From assembly GCF_004379255.2 (NCBI RefSeq), contig NW_024599483.1:1-64000 (forward strand): a stretch of 64,000 nucleotides of DNA, read 5' to 3'. Numbering within the stretch: the stretch's first letter is position 1; each line of letters begins with the position of its first letter. This stretch comes from Salvia splendens (Eukaryota > Streptophyta > Magnoliopsida > Lamiales > Lamiaceae). The notes under the pieces were generated by a model. It did no database searches. It was not told the origin of the DNA and worked only from the letters and a program-made list of their open reading frames with translations. Made by a program: the position numbers and the translations under genes. Shown piece by piece: positions 45,802-56,703 of this stretch.

Positions 45802-48205
45802 TGTAACGCCCCACTTTTCGAACCCTAAGTACATGTATTTAATGCTTTTGATATTGCGCGGTCCGCGAATTAATTATCGAGTAAAATTGTTGAATATGTG
45901 ACGTGGCTGCTCGAATAACTGGATACGGGGATAAATTAAAGGTTTTCGAAGAATTGATTATTGTTATGAGAGCTAGAAATTATGAAATAAATTTCAATGC
46001 GAATTTAAATAATTTCCTTTCCGTGAGGAATATTTATTGGACTCAATTCCATGTTGGATCCGATAAATTAAATAAATAATATGAAAGTCCAGTCCGTGAT
46101 AAATAAATTGTGTACTGCACAATTTAAAATAAAATACAATGGGCTATGAATTAAACTAAACTAATTAAATAAAACATCTTTGATTCCAATTTTTAATTAA
46201 AGAATCTGCGCAGATTTTCCTCCTCCGTGAAAAGATATTCCTCTTCCGTAATCTGCAAATAAAATACCAAAAACCAATATAATTTCAGCTAAATCACGTT
46301 TAACAAAAAAAAAGAGGAAGAATTTGAAATTATATTCCCTAATCCCACGTTGAAACCGCTCCCACCTATCCCACAAATCTCTCCAACTTCTCAACCAAAT
46401 CTTCTTCCTCTAAATTTCTGCTCCTCTATAATAATTGCTGCATCAATTCGTTCCTCCCATCCCTGCAGCAAACAGAGGAAAGTCTTCAAATTCCTACTCA
46501 AGGTATTGTTTAAACTCCATCACTGTTACACGTTTTTGGCTTTCTAAACCAACTCGTCAAACTCATTCGATCTTTTCCGGCAGAGACCGAGAACCCAACT
46601 CGACGGAGGGGGAAACTACCGTTCATTCGCTCACAATTTGCTCAAAATCCGTTCAAGGTATATGATCTCTTGTTCCTTCAATTTCAGTCACATTCTTTGC
46701 ATATCGTGTAACCAATGCAACATACAACAACGATAACTAAATCGAACTGATAACTCGAACCAAACCGAGTCAGAGAAACGAACTTTAATTTCACGAAATC
46801 AACGTAAGAACTTAACTTGCGGGGTGGTTCGGGTTGGTTTCGGGGCTGCGCGGTGTCGCTTCGGACGCTGCCCGAAGAGTGAGTGACGGTGGACGAATTG
46901 GCCGCACCGTGAACCTCCTCCAGGCCAACGGACAGCAGCGACGGCAGCGGCTGGCGAAGCTGGCGAAGGCTGACCGGCGAGACAGCAGGACCGTCGTGAC
47001 AGCAGCGGCGACGTCGAGCGACGTCGGCGGCGAACCGGCTGACTGACGAACAGCAGCGGCGTCGCGATTTCCGACCCAGCAGCAGCCGCATCGTAATTTC
47101 GACGGTGAGTCGGAGGAGGCGTCGAGCATCTGCAATTTTGGGCGAGAGAGAACGAAGAAGAGGGAGAGAGAAGAGAGAGAACCGAGAGTGAGAATGTGAG
47201 GATTTGATTTTGGGCCTTTGTGTTTTCAAAAGGGATTTGGGCTTTATAATTAATTTGGAGGATTTAAATAAGTTTGGGCTCCACTTTTTTGGGTTTGGGG
47301 CTTTAAAATTTAATTTAAGAGATAAGGTGGAGAATTTGAGTTTTGTAAATAAATCTTTGGGTTTAATTAAGTTAATTTTGGGGATTAGATAATAAATTCA
47401 CGGAGTAAATAGACGTACGAATAATTTACCCCAAGTATAGAAATAAATAGTTTTGGCGAAGGAAAATTTTCCGTTGATTAATTCATGTGCTTGGGTAATC
47501 TTGAGATTTTAATTAGATATCAAGAGGGAAATTACGAGGAGCTAACGGAGGAATTAAGGGTGTAAGCGGCTGCCGAATAATCGAAAATCGAGATAAATAA
47601 CTTCGCTTAGGACGCATGCATTTTATTGATCTAATTGGAAAGTATGTTGATATATGTATTATTTAAATTCTAAAGGTGAGACTTCGCAAGGGAATCGAGA
47701 TACCAAAGGGAAGGAAGTGTAGAGAATTAATCAATTGAGGTGGACTTTCTTTTAAATAAGGACAACGTCCTAAATATTTTATCGATGGAAATGAAACTGT
47801 ATTTATCATGCTATGATTTGATTTTTACGTGCATAATGTGACATTATGCCACTATTATATAAATCAAATTCGGGTCCTTGTAGGGCCGCAAACCCTACTT
47901 GGGCTAGTGTACACCTATGGTAGATCGTGTGCTAGCGTACGGGCTAGCCGGTCTAGTGGTTTGGTTTGTGGCCACATTCCAAGTCATGTATTGGCAGATA
48001 TGGTAAACGTCTATGGGAAATGACTGATCAGTCGATGTTTGAAATGGAAATTATTTTGAGTGCCTCGGGCATTTCTAAAGCTAAACCCCGAGGGTTACTT
48101 GTGAATGACATGATAAATTACTCTTTATTGAAAATGTTTTCGGCATGAGCCACTGGGTATTCTTATAGTACTCAGTCATGCATGTGTTTTCCCTATGTGC
48201 AAGTT
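45802..48205 (+). repeat. Left LTR-like arm, truncated at its 3' end
   Basis: It begins TGTAACGCCCC and follows the right arm base for base with few differences until about 48205 (CCCTATGTGCAAGTTTG), where similarity stops. It lacks the last ~370 bases, including the GTCGTGACA end. Open frames inside (for example 46684-47229 minus) are low-complexity Arg/Ser-rich and recur in both arms. I do not call them genes. Confidence 0.7.
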
Positions 48206-49283
48206 TGTTGAGTTGTGTTTTGATCTGGTGTCTGCCTTTTGTGTGTAACTTTGCATTTTGCCTTACTTTGCATGTGTGATACTTGTATTGTGTGTCTCTT
48301 GTACCATGACTTGTGTCTTCTGGTGTGTGTTGTTGCGATTTACTGTGGTGTGCCTGCATTGATGTGTAATTGTTCAATGTGATAAAAGTGTGTTGACATG
48401 TACTGCTTGCCCTGCTGATCGTTTGGTTGTCTGGTAGCCAAGTGTTGTGTTGTTGTTTGTGTTCATTAGTTGGCATAGTGCCTAGTGTGCTATTACTTGT
48501 CTGTTTTGGTGTGTTTGTAGTTATCTTTGTTATGTGTGTTTGTATGTCCTGCGTGTAACGTGTGAAATGCTATGTGCACATTTAACTGTGGCACTTCAAT
48601 GTGTGCTGATACGTTAAAATGTGCAGAGTTATTATAAGATGCTGTGCTATTGTTGTATGCCAAAAATTGTGTGTTAACTTGAGACAGTAACTACCGTATA
48701 TATCAGTGTACATAGTTGTGCAGCTATGCGTGATGTGTGGGTGTAAAGCAACACGTTTCTGCACAAACTAAATTGTTGTTAACCTAAATATTTTGAGTAT
48801 ACTGTGTGTATTTATGCATCATTCTACATGTGTTGGCTAGTGACAATGATGGTTAGCCTTTCAATTGTACATGCTAGTGTGGCTGTATGCTGTGCTTAAG
48901 AATATAATACCAAATGATTGGCCTTAGAATGTGTGCACTGCTTACATCAGTTTTAGTTCTTGTTGTGTGTGTATGATGTGCATAATACATTTAGTTTGTG
49001 TCAACTTAATATTAATTGTGTGTTTGTACATTTTTGAGTTTTTGTATATCATGTATTTTGTGATTGTTGTTGGTATTTTTTGAATGTGCATGTGTGTGCG
49101 ATGTGCATGTTTAACTAGTGTCTATGTACATGTATAGTTTGTTTGTTGTTGGTATTTTTTGAATGTGCATGTGTGTGCGATGTGCATGTTTAACTAGTGT
49201 CTATGTACATGTATAGTTTGTTTGATTTGTGTGTGTGTGTGTGTTATATATGTATAGTGTTTACTTTTGCAGGTGTACCAAAC
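48206..49283. other. TG-rich spacer between the arms
   Basis: About 1.08 kb is unusually rich in TGTG and TTGTG on the plus strand, without a simple period. A ~70-bp tandem duplication at about 49079-49220 (GTTGTTGGTATTTTTTGAAT, GTGCATGTTTAACTAGTGTC) is included. It ends with CTTTTGCAGGTGTACC just before the right arm. No coding frame is convincing. Confidence 0.6.
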
Positions 49284-51744
49284 TGTCACGACAGCCCTTT
49301 AGGGTTAATAAATACGGGCGATCGTGATTAAAAGAATTTAATAAACAGACGAAAAAGATTAGGATTTCAACACAAGTTGGACCAGCTATTAATATCTAAT
49401 TAAATAACCAAAAGGTTAGCATTATCCAACAAGAAATTCGGAATATCCATTATCCTAACAATTAAAGTTGTCGGCCCAAATAAAACATGAATAAACGAAA
49501 AGTCACAGCGAAAACGACCAAGAGAAGGAGTGACGTCATGTGTGAAGACATAACGACACTCATGGTTCAAAGACAACATTAAAATATTAAATTCACTTGC
49601 TCAACACCACCACGTCCTCGTCGCCGTTCAACCTGCACATAGGGAAAACACATGCAGGGTTGAGTACTATAAGAATACCCAGTGGCTCATGCCGGAAACA
49701 TTTTCAATAAAGAGTAATTTATCATGCCATTCACAAGTAACCCTTGGGGTTTAGCTTTAGAAATGCCCGAGGCACTCAAAATCATTTCCATTTCAAACAT
49801 CGACTGATCAGTCATTTTCCCATAGACGTTTACCATATCTGCCAATACATGACTTGGAATGTGGCCACAAACCAAGCCACTAGACCGGCCAGGCCGTACG
49901 CTAGCACACGATCTACCATAGGTGTACACTAGCCCAAGTAGGGTTTGCGGCCCTACAAGGACCCGAATTCGATTTATATAATAGTGGCATAATGCCACAT
50001 CAGATAGGCACGTAAAAATCAAATCATAGCATGATAAATACAGTTTCATTTCCATCGATAAAATATTTAGGACGTTGTCCTTATTTAAAAGAAAGCCCAC
50101 CTCAATTGATTAATTCTCTACACTTCATTCCCTTTGGTATCTCGATTCCCTTGCGAAGTCTCACCTTTAGAATTTAAATAATACATATATCAACATACTT
50201 TCCAATTAGATCAATAAAATGCATGCGTCCTAAGCGAAGTTATTTATCTCGGTTTTCGATTATTCGGCGGCCGCTTACACCCTTAATTCCTCCGTTAGCT
50301 CCTCGTAATTTCCCTCTTGATATCTAATTAAAATCTCAAGATTACCCAAGCACATGAATTAATCAACGGAAAATTTTCCTTCGCCAAAACTATTTATTTC
50401 TATACTTGGGGTAAATTATTCGTACATCTATTTACTCCGTGAATTTATTATCTAATCCCCAAAATTAACTTAATTAAACCCAAAGATTTATTTACAAAAC
50501 CCAAATTCTCCACCTTATCTCTTAAATTAAATTTTAAAGCCCCAAACCCAAATAAGTGGTGCCCAAACTTATTTAAATCCTCCAAATTAATTATAAGGCC
50601 CAAATCCCTTTTGAAAACACAAAGGCCCAAAATCAAATCCTCACATTCTCACTCTCGGTTCTCTCTCTCCCCTCTCCCTCTTCTTCTTTCTCTCTCGCCC
50701 AAAATTGCAGATGCTCGACGCCTCCTCCGACTCACCGTCGAAATTATGATGCGGCTGCTGCTGGGTCGGAAATCGCGACGCCGCTGCTGCTCGTCAGTCA
50801 GCCGGTTCGCCGCCGACGTCGCTCGACGTCGCCGCTGCTGTCACGACGGTCCTGCTGTCTCGCCGGTCAGCCTTCGCCAGCTTCGCCAGCCGCTGCCGTC
50901 GCTGCTGTCCGTTGGCCTGGAGGAGGTTCACGGTGCGGCCAATTCGTCCACCGTCACTCACTCTTCGGCAGCCTCCGAAGCGACACCGCGCAGCCCCGAA
51001 ACCAACCCGAACCACCCCGCAAGTTAAGTTCTTACGTTGATTTCGTGAAATTAAAGTTCGTTTCTCTGACTCGGTTTGGTTCGAGTTATCAGTTCGATTT
51101 AGTTATCGTTGTTGTATGTTGCATTGTTTACACGATATGCAAAGAATGTGACTGAAATTGAAGGAACAAGGGATCATATACTGATGGGGTGCGTACTAAA
51201 CAAGCCCAACAGCAATGACGGCAATTCAGCTTAAAGAGGATACAAGACCACAATTCAGCAATGATGTCAAAGCTTCTAAAGAGGATACAAGACCACAATT
51301 CAGCTTAAACAAGCAGTTCGTCTGAAACGAACTGCAATAAGCCAACGATTGTGAGTCCAAGCTTCTAAGGAGGATACAAGACCACAATTCAGCTTAACAA
51401 GCAGTCCGTCTGAAACGAACTGCAACAAGCCAACGACTGTGAGTCCAAGCTTCCAAGGAAGATACAAGACCACAATTCGGCTTAAGAAATAAGCACTTCG
51501 TCTGAAACGAACTGCAATAAGGGAAAGTCCGATCCACGCGATAAACCTCGCCGAATTAGGACGACCAAGTTCGGTCAAAGAAGTTTACCTCATAAGACCG
51601 AGGACGACCATGTCTAGTCAAAGAGGTTTACTGCATAAGACCACTTCGGTTAACTGGGAAAGTCCGATCCACGCGATAAAACTCGCCGAATTAGGACAAG
51701 GGAAAGTTCGATCCCGGCGACAAAAATCGCCAAATTAGAACACA

Positions 51745-52400
51745 AACCAAGTCCGGTCAAAGATGTTTATTTCATCAGACCAAAGACGAGTCCGGTCAAA
51801 GATGTTTATTTCATCAGACCAAAGACGAGTCCGGTCAAAGATGTTTATTTCATCAGACCAAAGACGAGTCCGGTAAAGATGTTTATTTCATCAGACCAAA
51901 GACGAGTCCGGTCAAAGATGTTTATTTCATCAGACCAAAGACGAGTCCGGTAAAAGATGTTTATTTCATCAGACCAAAGACGAGTCCGATCAAAGATGTT
52001 TATTTCATCAGACCAAAGACGAGTCCGGTCAAAGATGTTTATTTCATCAGACCAAAGACGAGTCCGGTCAAAGATGTTTATTTCATCAGACCAAAGACGA
52101 GTCCGGTCAAAGATGTTTATTTCATCAGACCAAAGACGAGTCCGGTAAAAGATGTTTATTTCATCAGACCAAAGACGAGTCCGGTCAAAGATGTTTATTT
52201 CATCAGACCAAAGACGAGTCCGGTAAAAGATGTTTATTTCATCAGACCAAAGACGAGTCCGGTCAAAGATGTTTATTTCATCAGACCAAAGACGAGTCCG
52301 GTCAAAGATGTTTATTTCATCAGACCAAGGACCAAGTCCGGTCAAAGAAGTTTACTTCATAAGACCAAGGACCAAGTCCGGTCAAAGAAGTTTACTTCAT
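51745..52400. repeat. 39-bp tandem array, about 16 copies
   Basis: The unit GTCCGGTCAAAGATGTTTAT followed by TTCATCAGACCAAAGACGA repeats with a 39-base period (13 codons). A few copies vary by a base, and the last two have AAGTTTACTTCATAAGACC. Similar but more diverged repeats extend left to about 51235. The period being a multiple of three makes long open frames on both strands; they are not evidence of a protein. Confidence 0.9.
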
Positions 52401-52547
52401 AAGACCGAGGACGAGTACGATGAAATTTTTTCGCTAAGCTGTAAATACAGTGTTAGAAGCGAAAACAAAATTTCATTTTTCAAATCTTGTTCGGCATACA
52501 ACTCAGCTACCCTACAAAATGGCGTTACGCTATTACAAAGGACTATT

Positions 52548-53336
52548 CTACTGTCCAGGGTTGCTGAAGTTAAGCCACCTATCTGCAAAATCCTCTGGAA
52601 GCCGAGTTCGGTTGTTCCGAGCAGATGAAGAATAAGCAGGTCGACGAGACGCTATCCTCGACCCAACACCTCTTCCGCGAGCCCCAGAAGCTCTAACCCC
52701 TCGGCGATGAAGAGTCTCTGCAATAAGCATTTGCTGATCTTGCTCGCTCATAGTCACAACTCCTCGGCGAATTTCAGTCCGTCCCTGTCTTGACGATTCC
52801 GGTTGCTCCTGAGCCCGTTCTCGTCTTGACGTTTCCGGCTGTTCCGGAGTTCGTTGTTGACTTGGAGTAGGATTTTGAACAAGGGAACCAGAGGCTTGAT
52901 CTGGAGTGCGAGCATCTGTTGGCGGGAAATGCCTAAGGAATCTCTCGATTGCGGGACGCCGGGAAAGAATGATGTCGTACCGAGAAGCCCAGCGCCGTAA
53001 TGATTTCACAACTTGTTGGCAAGCCAAGCTCTCCAGCGCATTGTTCCTCCGGAGTACATGATATTCCTCCCACAGTTCGTCAACTCGACTCTGAACATCT
53101 GATATGGTCACTCCCCCGCGCACACGGATGTAATCCTCGTACGCAGTCCTCTCAGCAATGGTCGTATTCAGCTCGGCCTCCAGATCCTTCTTATCGGACT
53201 CTAAGTCCTTATTATCGGCCTCCAGCTTCACTAAACGAGCCAGAAGCTCGTCATTCTTCGTCTGATCGGCTATAGCTCTTTTCTCAGCTTCGTCTAAAGC
53301 CGAAGAGTACAGCCGTTTCCAGTGAAGTATCTCCAT
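52548..53336 (-). CDS. Antisense retrotransposon ORF, coiled-coil protein
   Basis: The 262-residue open frame starts MEILHWKRLYSSALDEAEKR. Residues about 20-75 form a strong coiled coil (heptads around LVKLEADNKDLESDKKDLEA). A Pro/Gln/Arg-rich middle (RRERAQEQPESSRQGR) and a Gly/Arg-rich basic region (RASGARGRGVGSRIASRR) follow. It lies on the strand opposite to the retrotransposon and just beyond the PF04195-like gene. No enzymatic motif is visible. The function is unknown; the basic tail suggests nucleic-acid binding (inference). Confidence 0.55.
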   Translation of the reverse strand: MEILHWKRLYSSALDEAEKRAIADQTKNDELLARLVKLEADNKDLESDKKDLEAELNTTIAERTAYEDYIRVRGGVTISDVQSRVDELWEEYHVLRRNNALESLACQQVVKSLRRWASRYDIILSRRPAIERFLRHFPPTDARTPDQASGSLVQNPTPSQQRTPEQPETSRRERAQEQPESSRQGRTEIRRGVVTMSEQDQQMLIAETLHRRGVRASGARGRGVGSRIASRRPAYSSSARNNRTRLPEDFADRWLNFSNPGQ

Positions 53337-53538
53337 CTCCTTGAGTACAAAGCAGCTATATTAGTTCGGCAGCTGTACCGAGCAGATAGTAAAATACAAC
53401 AGGAATAAAGGCGAGTACGAAAAGCTATACGAAGACAAGTGTAGAGAATTTTTCATTCACAAGGAAAATTTTTTACACTAGGAGGGCTTCAAGGCCATTT
53501 TACAAGGAAGAAACTAGACTAAGAGAAGGGAGACGAAA

Positions 53539-55401
53539 TCATACTCCGCCAGCTTCGTCTCCGGATCCTCGGTCTGGTTCAGCTTCTTTCTCCTGAGCTA
53601 CCTCAGCCTCGGCCTCGCATCCTGCCGGCCTCGCCTCCGCCTCCTGATCGGCTTCCTTCTCCGGATGCCCGGCCCGCTCGACTTCGGCCTCCAGCTCCAG
53701 CGGCTCGGCCTCACCCTCTCCGTTGTAAGTCGAAGCGGGTGAAACGGGTCCCACGGAGGCAAAGATAGCCTCCAGGTTCTCGTCCCGATCAGCTCGACAA
53801 CTCCGGACTCGGTCTGCAGAAAGCAGGACCGAGGATGAAGCGAGCTCCTCAAGGAGCGGCAGATTCTGAAGCCGAGCTGCTATCTCTCGGCTGTACAGAG
53901 GCAACACGACGTCGGCCCCCTGCTCGCCCTTATCGGTAATTAGCCTTACCAGACTACCGACAAAGGCCGAGAACTGGCTGCTCAAAAAGAGTCTCTCCGT
54001 GTAAACACGGAGAGCCTCCCCCTGGGCAGCCACGGCGGCAGCCTCCTTCTGAGCCTCCCGGTGCTTCGTCTGCTCTTGCAGGATGATGAGCTGGTTTTTG
54101 GCTGACCGGGCTTCATCCTGAGCCGAGATCCTAGCAGCTCAGGCCCTCTCAAATTTGGCCTCAGCCTGTTCGGCCAGACTACGAGCAAGATGCAACTTCT
54201 TCTGCATCTCCTCGTAGTCGTGGGATGCTTTGGAGAGCTCCACGGAGACGAGCTTGGCTCTCTGAAGATGAACAAGGAAAAAACTCAACAGAATGGCCAT
54301 CAAAAAATGTGGAAAAGAAGCCAAGTCAGAAAGCTTACCTCCACAAAATTCGTCGGCCATTGAAAAGGCTCAGGGACGTGTTCCGGGATGTCTGCAACCA
54401 CCTCGGAGATGACCAGGTCTTTCCCCGGCACTCTTGGGGACTCATGAAATTTCCCCTTCCCTTTAGCCGAACACGACTCCGGCTCTTTCGGATCCGAAGA
54501 AGAGGTTTTTTGCCTCTTCGGATCCTTCTCGGCTTCAGACGCCGAGCGAGGGGCTCTCTGCCTCTCCGGCTCCACAAGCTCGGAGGACTTTCGGATAGCC
54601 TTATTCAGCATGTACACTGCCAAAAAGCAAGAAAACAAGGTTAGTTTTCTTCGTTAAAGCAGCAGAGCATAAAGATAAAGAGAAATCCTCACCCTCGGCC
54701 TCTTCGTCCGAAGACGAGATGTCGAACACGACGTCGCCCTTGACGAGCTCAGACTCCGTGTATTGTTTCCTAACTATGGGAATCTTGTTGAGCTCGCCAT
54801 CGAGCTCGTCCAACGGTTCAGGCCGAGGATGACGGATAACGGACTTCGGCCCTCTCCAGGGAAAACTAGGAGCCGCGGTCCTATCATAGTAGAAGAAGCG
54901 GTTTTGCCACTTCGGCCACTTCGTTTTACAAAAGGCCCTAAAGGGCTGTACAGGGATCAAGTAAAACCAAGACCCCTTCCTCTTAAATTGAAAGAATTTA
55001 AGGATCGCCTTCAAAGACAAATCCCTTCCTAAATTACGGAGTTCGGCAGCGAAGGCCGACAAGTGCCTCCAAGAGTTCGGAGTCACCTGGCCTAAAGGAA
55101 GCTGAAAAAAATCTAGTAAATCTATAAAAGCAGAAGGGAGGGGGAAACGAAGCCCGCATTCTAAGCAGGCCTCGTACACGGTGGCGTAACCCTCCGGCGG
55201 GGAGTCAGCCCTATGATCACCGTCAGGTACCACCACCTTCCCCCCAGGAAAAAAGTATTTTTCGGGTAGGGATATCACAGTATCCTTACTCAAAATACTA
55301 TGGAAATACTCTACGGTCTTCTCCCCGGACTCTTTCCGGCCAGAAGACCCCTTACCGCCTCTCCTACCGCTACCCGACTCCGAAGAAGAAGAAGAAGACA
55401 T
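53539..55401 (-). pseudogene. Antisense 'putative gypsy-type transposon' gene (PF04195-like), one stop
   Basis: Three exons (55401-54693, 54616-54339, 54261-53539) have GT-AG borders and consistent phases. Exon 1 starts MSSSSSSESGSGRRGGKGSS and contains the block typical of PF04195 plant transposon proteins: YEACLECGLRFPLPSAFIDL, FFQLPLGQVTPNSWRHLSAF, GSWFYLIPVQPFRAFC. Exon 2 is charged (RQRAPRSASEAEKDPKRQK). Exon 3 is a coiled coil ending in a Glu/Ala-rich tail. An in-frame TGA at 54141-54139 (where CGA would be expected) truncates it. Its strand is opposite to the LTR promoter, as for the known antisense ORFs of some gypsy elements. Confidence 0.65.
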
Positions 55402-55726
55402 TTTTCTTACTTTTTGAAGGTGAAGAAAGTCTGAAGAAATTCTTGAAAGCGGAGAGAGAATTTTCGCAAAAAAGAGAGAGTGCAGAAGAAGCAGTCGCAA
55501 AAGTGCTTCAATGATGAAGAAAGGAGGTATTTATCAGATTCGGCGAAGATTTCAAAATCGTCGCACCGTTTCGAATCCCACCTTTTCAGGATTCAACGGC
55601 CGGATTTTACTGTCGCATTTAATGCAAGGCACGTCCCCTGACATCAGCCTCCCCCTTGCCTTTATCCAGAATGCCGAAGTGACTCACTTCGCCGAAGTGA
55701 TTCACTTCGCCCTTCGGGGGGGGTAG

Positions 55727-56703
55727 TGATGGGGTGCGTACTAAACAAGCCCAACAGCAATGACGGCCCATCAGCCTAAAGCCCAAGAAGGAGTTAGTGG
55801 ACGCATGACTAAAGAGTATCAGTCCGGCACGACTAAAGAGTTCGGCCCCAGCCTACAGCTCGGTAAAAGCCAACCAATCAAACTCTGCTCTCAGGTCGGC
55901 ATCAAGCTCTACTCTCAGATCGGCAACCAAAGCAGTTCGGTCTCAGTAAGAGTTCGGCCTCAGCCTACAGCTCGGTAAAAGCCAACCAATCAAGCTCTGC
56001 TCTCAGGTCGGCATCAAGCTCTACTCTCAGATCGGCAACCAAAGCAGTTCGGTCTCAGTAAGAGTTCGGCCTCAGCCTACAGCTCGGTAAAAGCCAACCA
56101 ATCAAACTCTGCTCTCAGGTCGGCATCAAGCTCTACTCTCAGATCGGCAACCAAAGCAGTTCGGTCTCAGTAAGAGTTCGGCCTCAGCCTACAGCTCGGT
56201 AAAAGCCAACCAATCAAGCTCTGCTCTCAGGTCGGCATCAAGCTCTACTCTCAGATCGGCAACCAATGCAGTTCGGTCTCAGTCTTCGACCGAACAAGGA
56301 GTTAGTGGACCCATACAGGATTTCCACAACTTCCAACACACCCACTACCACGTGGTGTCAACTCAGGCCACGATCGTAGGCCATGACCTACGCTACATGC
56401 AAGACCTCCATGACCTCCACGACATCCACAACCATCATTAGTGGTGATGCAAGCCACGATCTTAGTTCAATGTATAAATAGAACTTAGATCAGATAGAAA
56501 AAGGTTAAGCTCTCTAGAGATAAAATATCATATAGCAAGTCTGTGTTGTAAGCTGTAATCCCAGATCAAGCAATACAATCTTGCCCTCCCTTCTTCCCGT
56601 GGACGTAGATTTACTTCAGTAAATCGAACCACGTAAATTCGTTGCGTCGTAGTCTTTATTCTCTACCAGCATTTACTAACATCAAAAACTCGCGGAACCA
56701 TCA
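55727..56703 (+). repeat. 3' LTR of the nested retrotransposon, with 112-bp U3 repeats
   Basis: The 977-bp LTR runs from TGATGGGG to CCATCA. Its U3 holds four tandem copies of a 112-bp unit (landmarks TTCGGCC at 55841, 55953, 56065 and 56177). A TATA box lies at 56473. The R/U5 part has the familiar plant LTR block CGTGGACGTAGATTTACTTC followed by AACCACGTAAATTC. Confidence 0.85.
56473..56481 (+). promoter_or_regulatory. LTR TATA box
   Basis: TATAAATAG lies about 230 bases before the LTR end. Its strand fixes the transcription direction of the nested element as plus. Confidence 0.75.

Larger units (their letters stand above)
51182..56703 (+). mobile_element. Nested LTR retrotransposon, gag-pol missing, antisense genes retained
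   Basis: It begins TGATGGGGTGCG and ends GAACCATCA, flanked by TATAC on both sides (51177-51181 and 56704-56708). A complete LTR (55727-56703) at the right is preceded by a G-rich tract (CTTCGGGGGGGGTAG) that fits a polypurine tract, so the element reads on the plus strand. At the left only about the first 45 bases of the LTR are recognisable, followed by tandem repeats. No reverse transcriptase, integrase or protease is seen. The interior carries two genes on the minus strand, as in gypsy elements with antisense ORFs between pol and the 3' LTR. Confidence 0.8.

Noticed and set aside
46684..47229. 181-codon frame on the minus strand of the left LTR arm
   Set aside because: Arg/Ser/Leu-rich composition with no family; the same DNA in the right arm differs by indels that break the frame, so it is a by-product of GC-rich LTR sequence.
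51845..52345. 166-codon frame with repeated RTRLWSDEINIFD as a repeat protein
   Set aside because: It is produced by a 39-bp tandem array whose period is a multiple of three; the opposite strand is open too, and no flanking coding signal exists.
51745..52400. CRISPR-like array
   Set aside because: Units are directly adjacent with no unique spacers, and the sequence is a plant nuclear retrotransposon.
51182..56703. Minus-strand orientation of the nested retrotransposon, following its genes
   Set aside because: The TATA box, the CGTGGACGTAG/AACCACGTAAA block of plant LTRs and the G-rich tract before the right LTR all place transcription on the plus strand.
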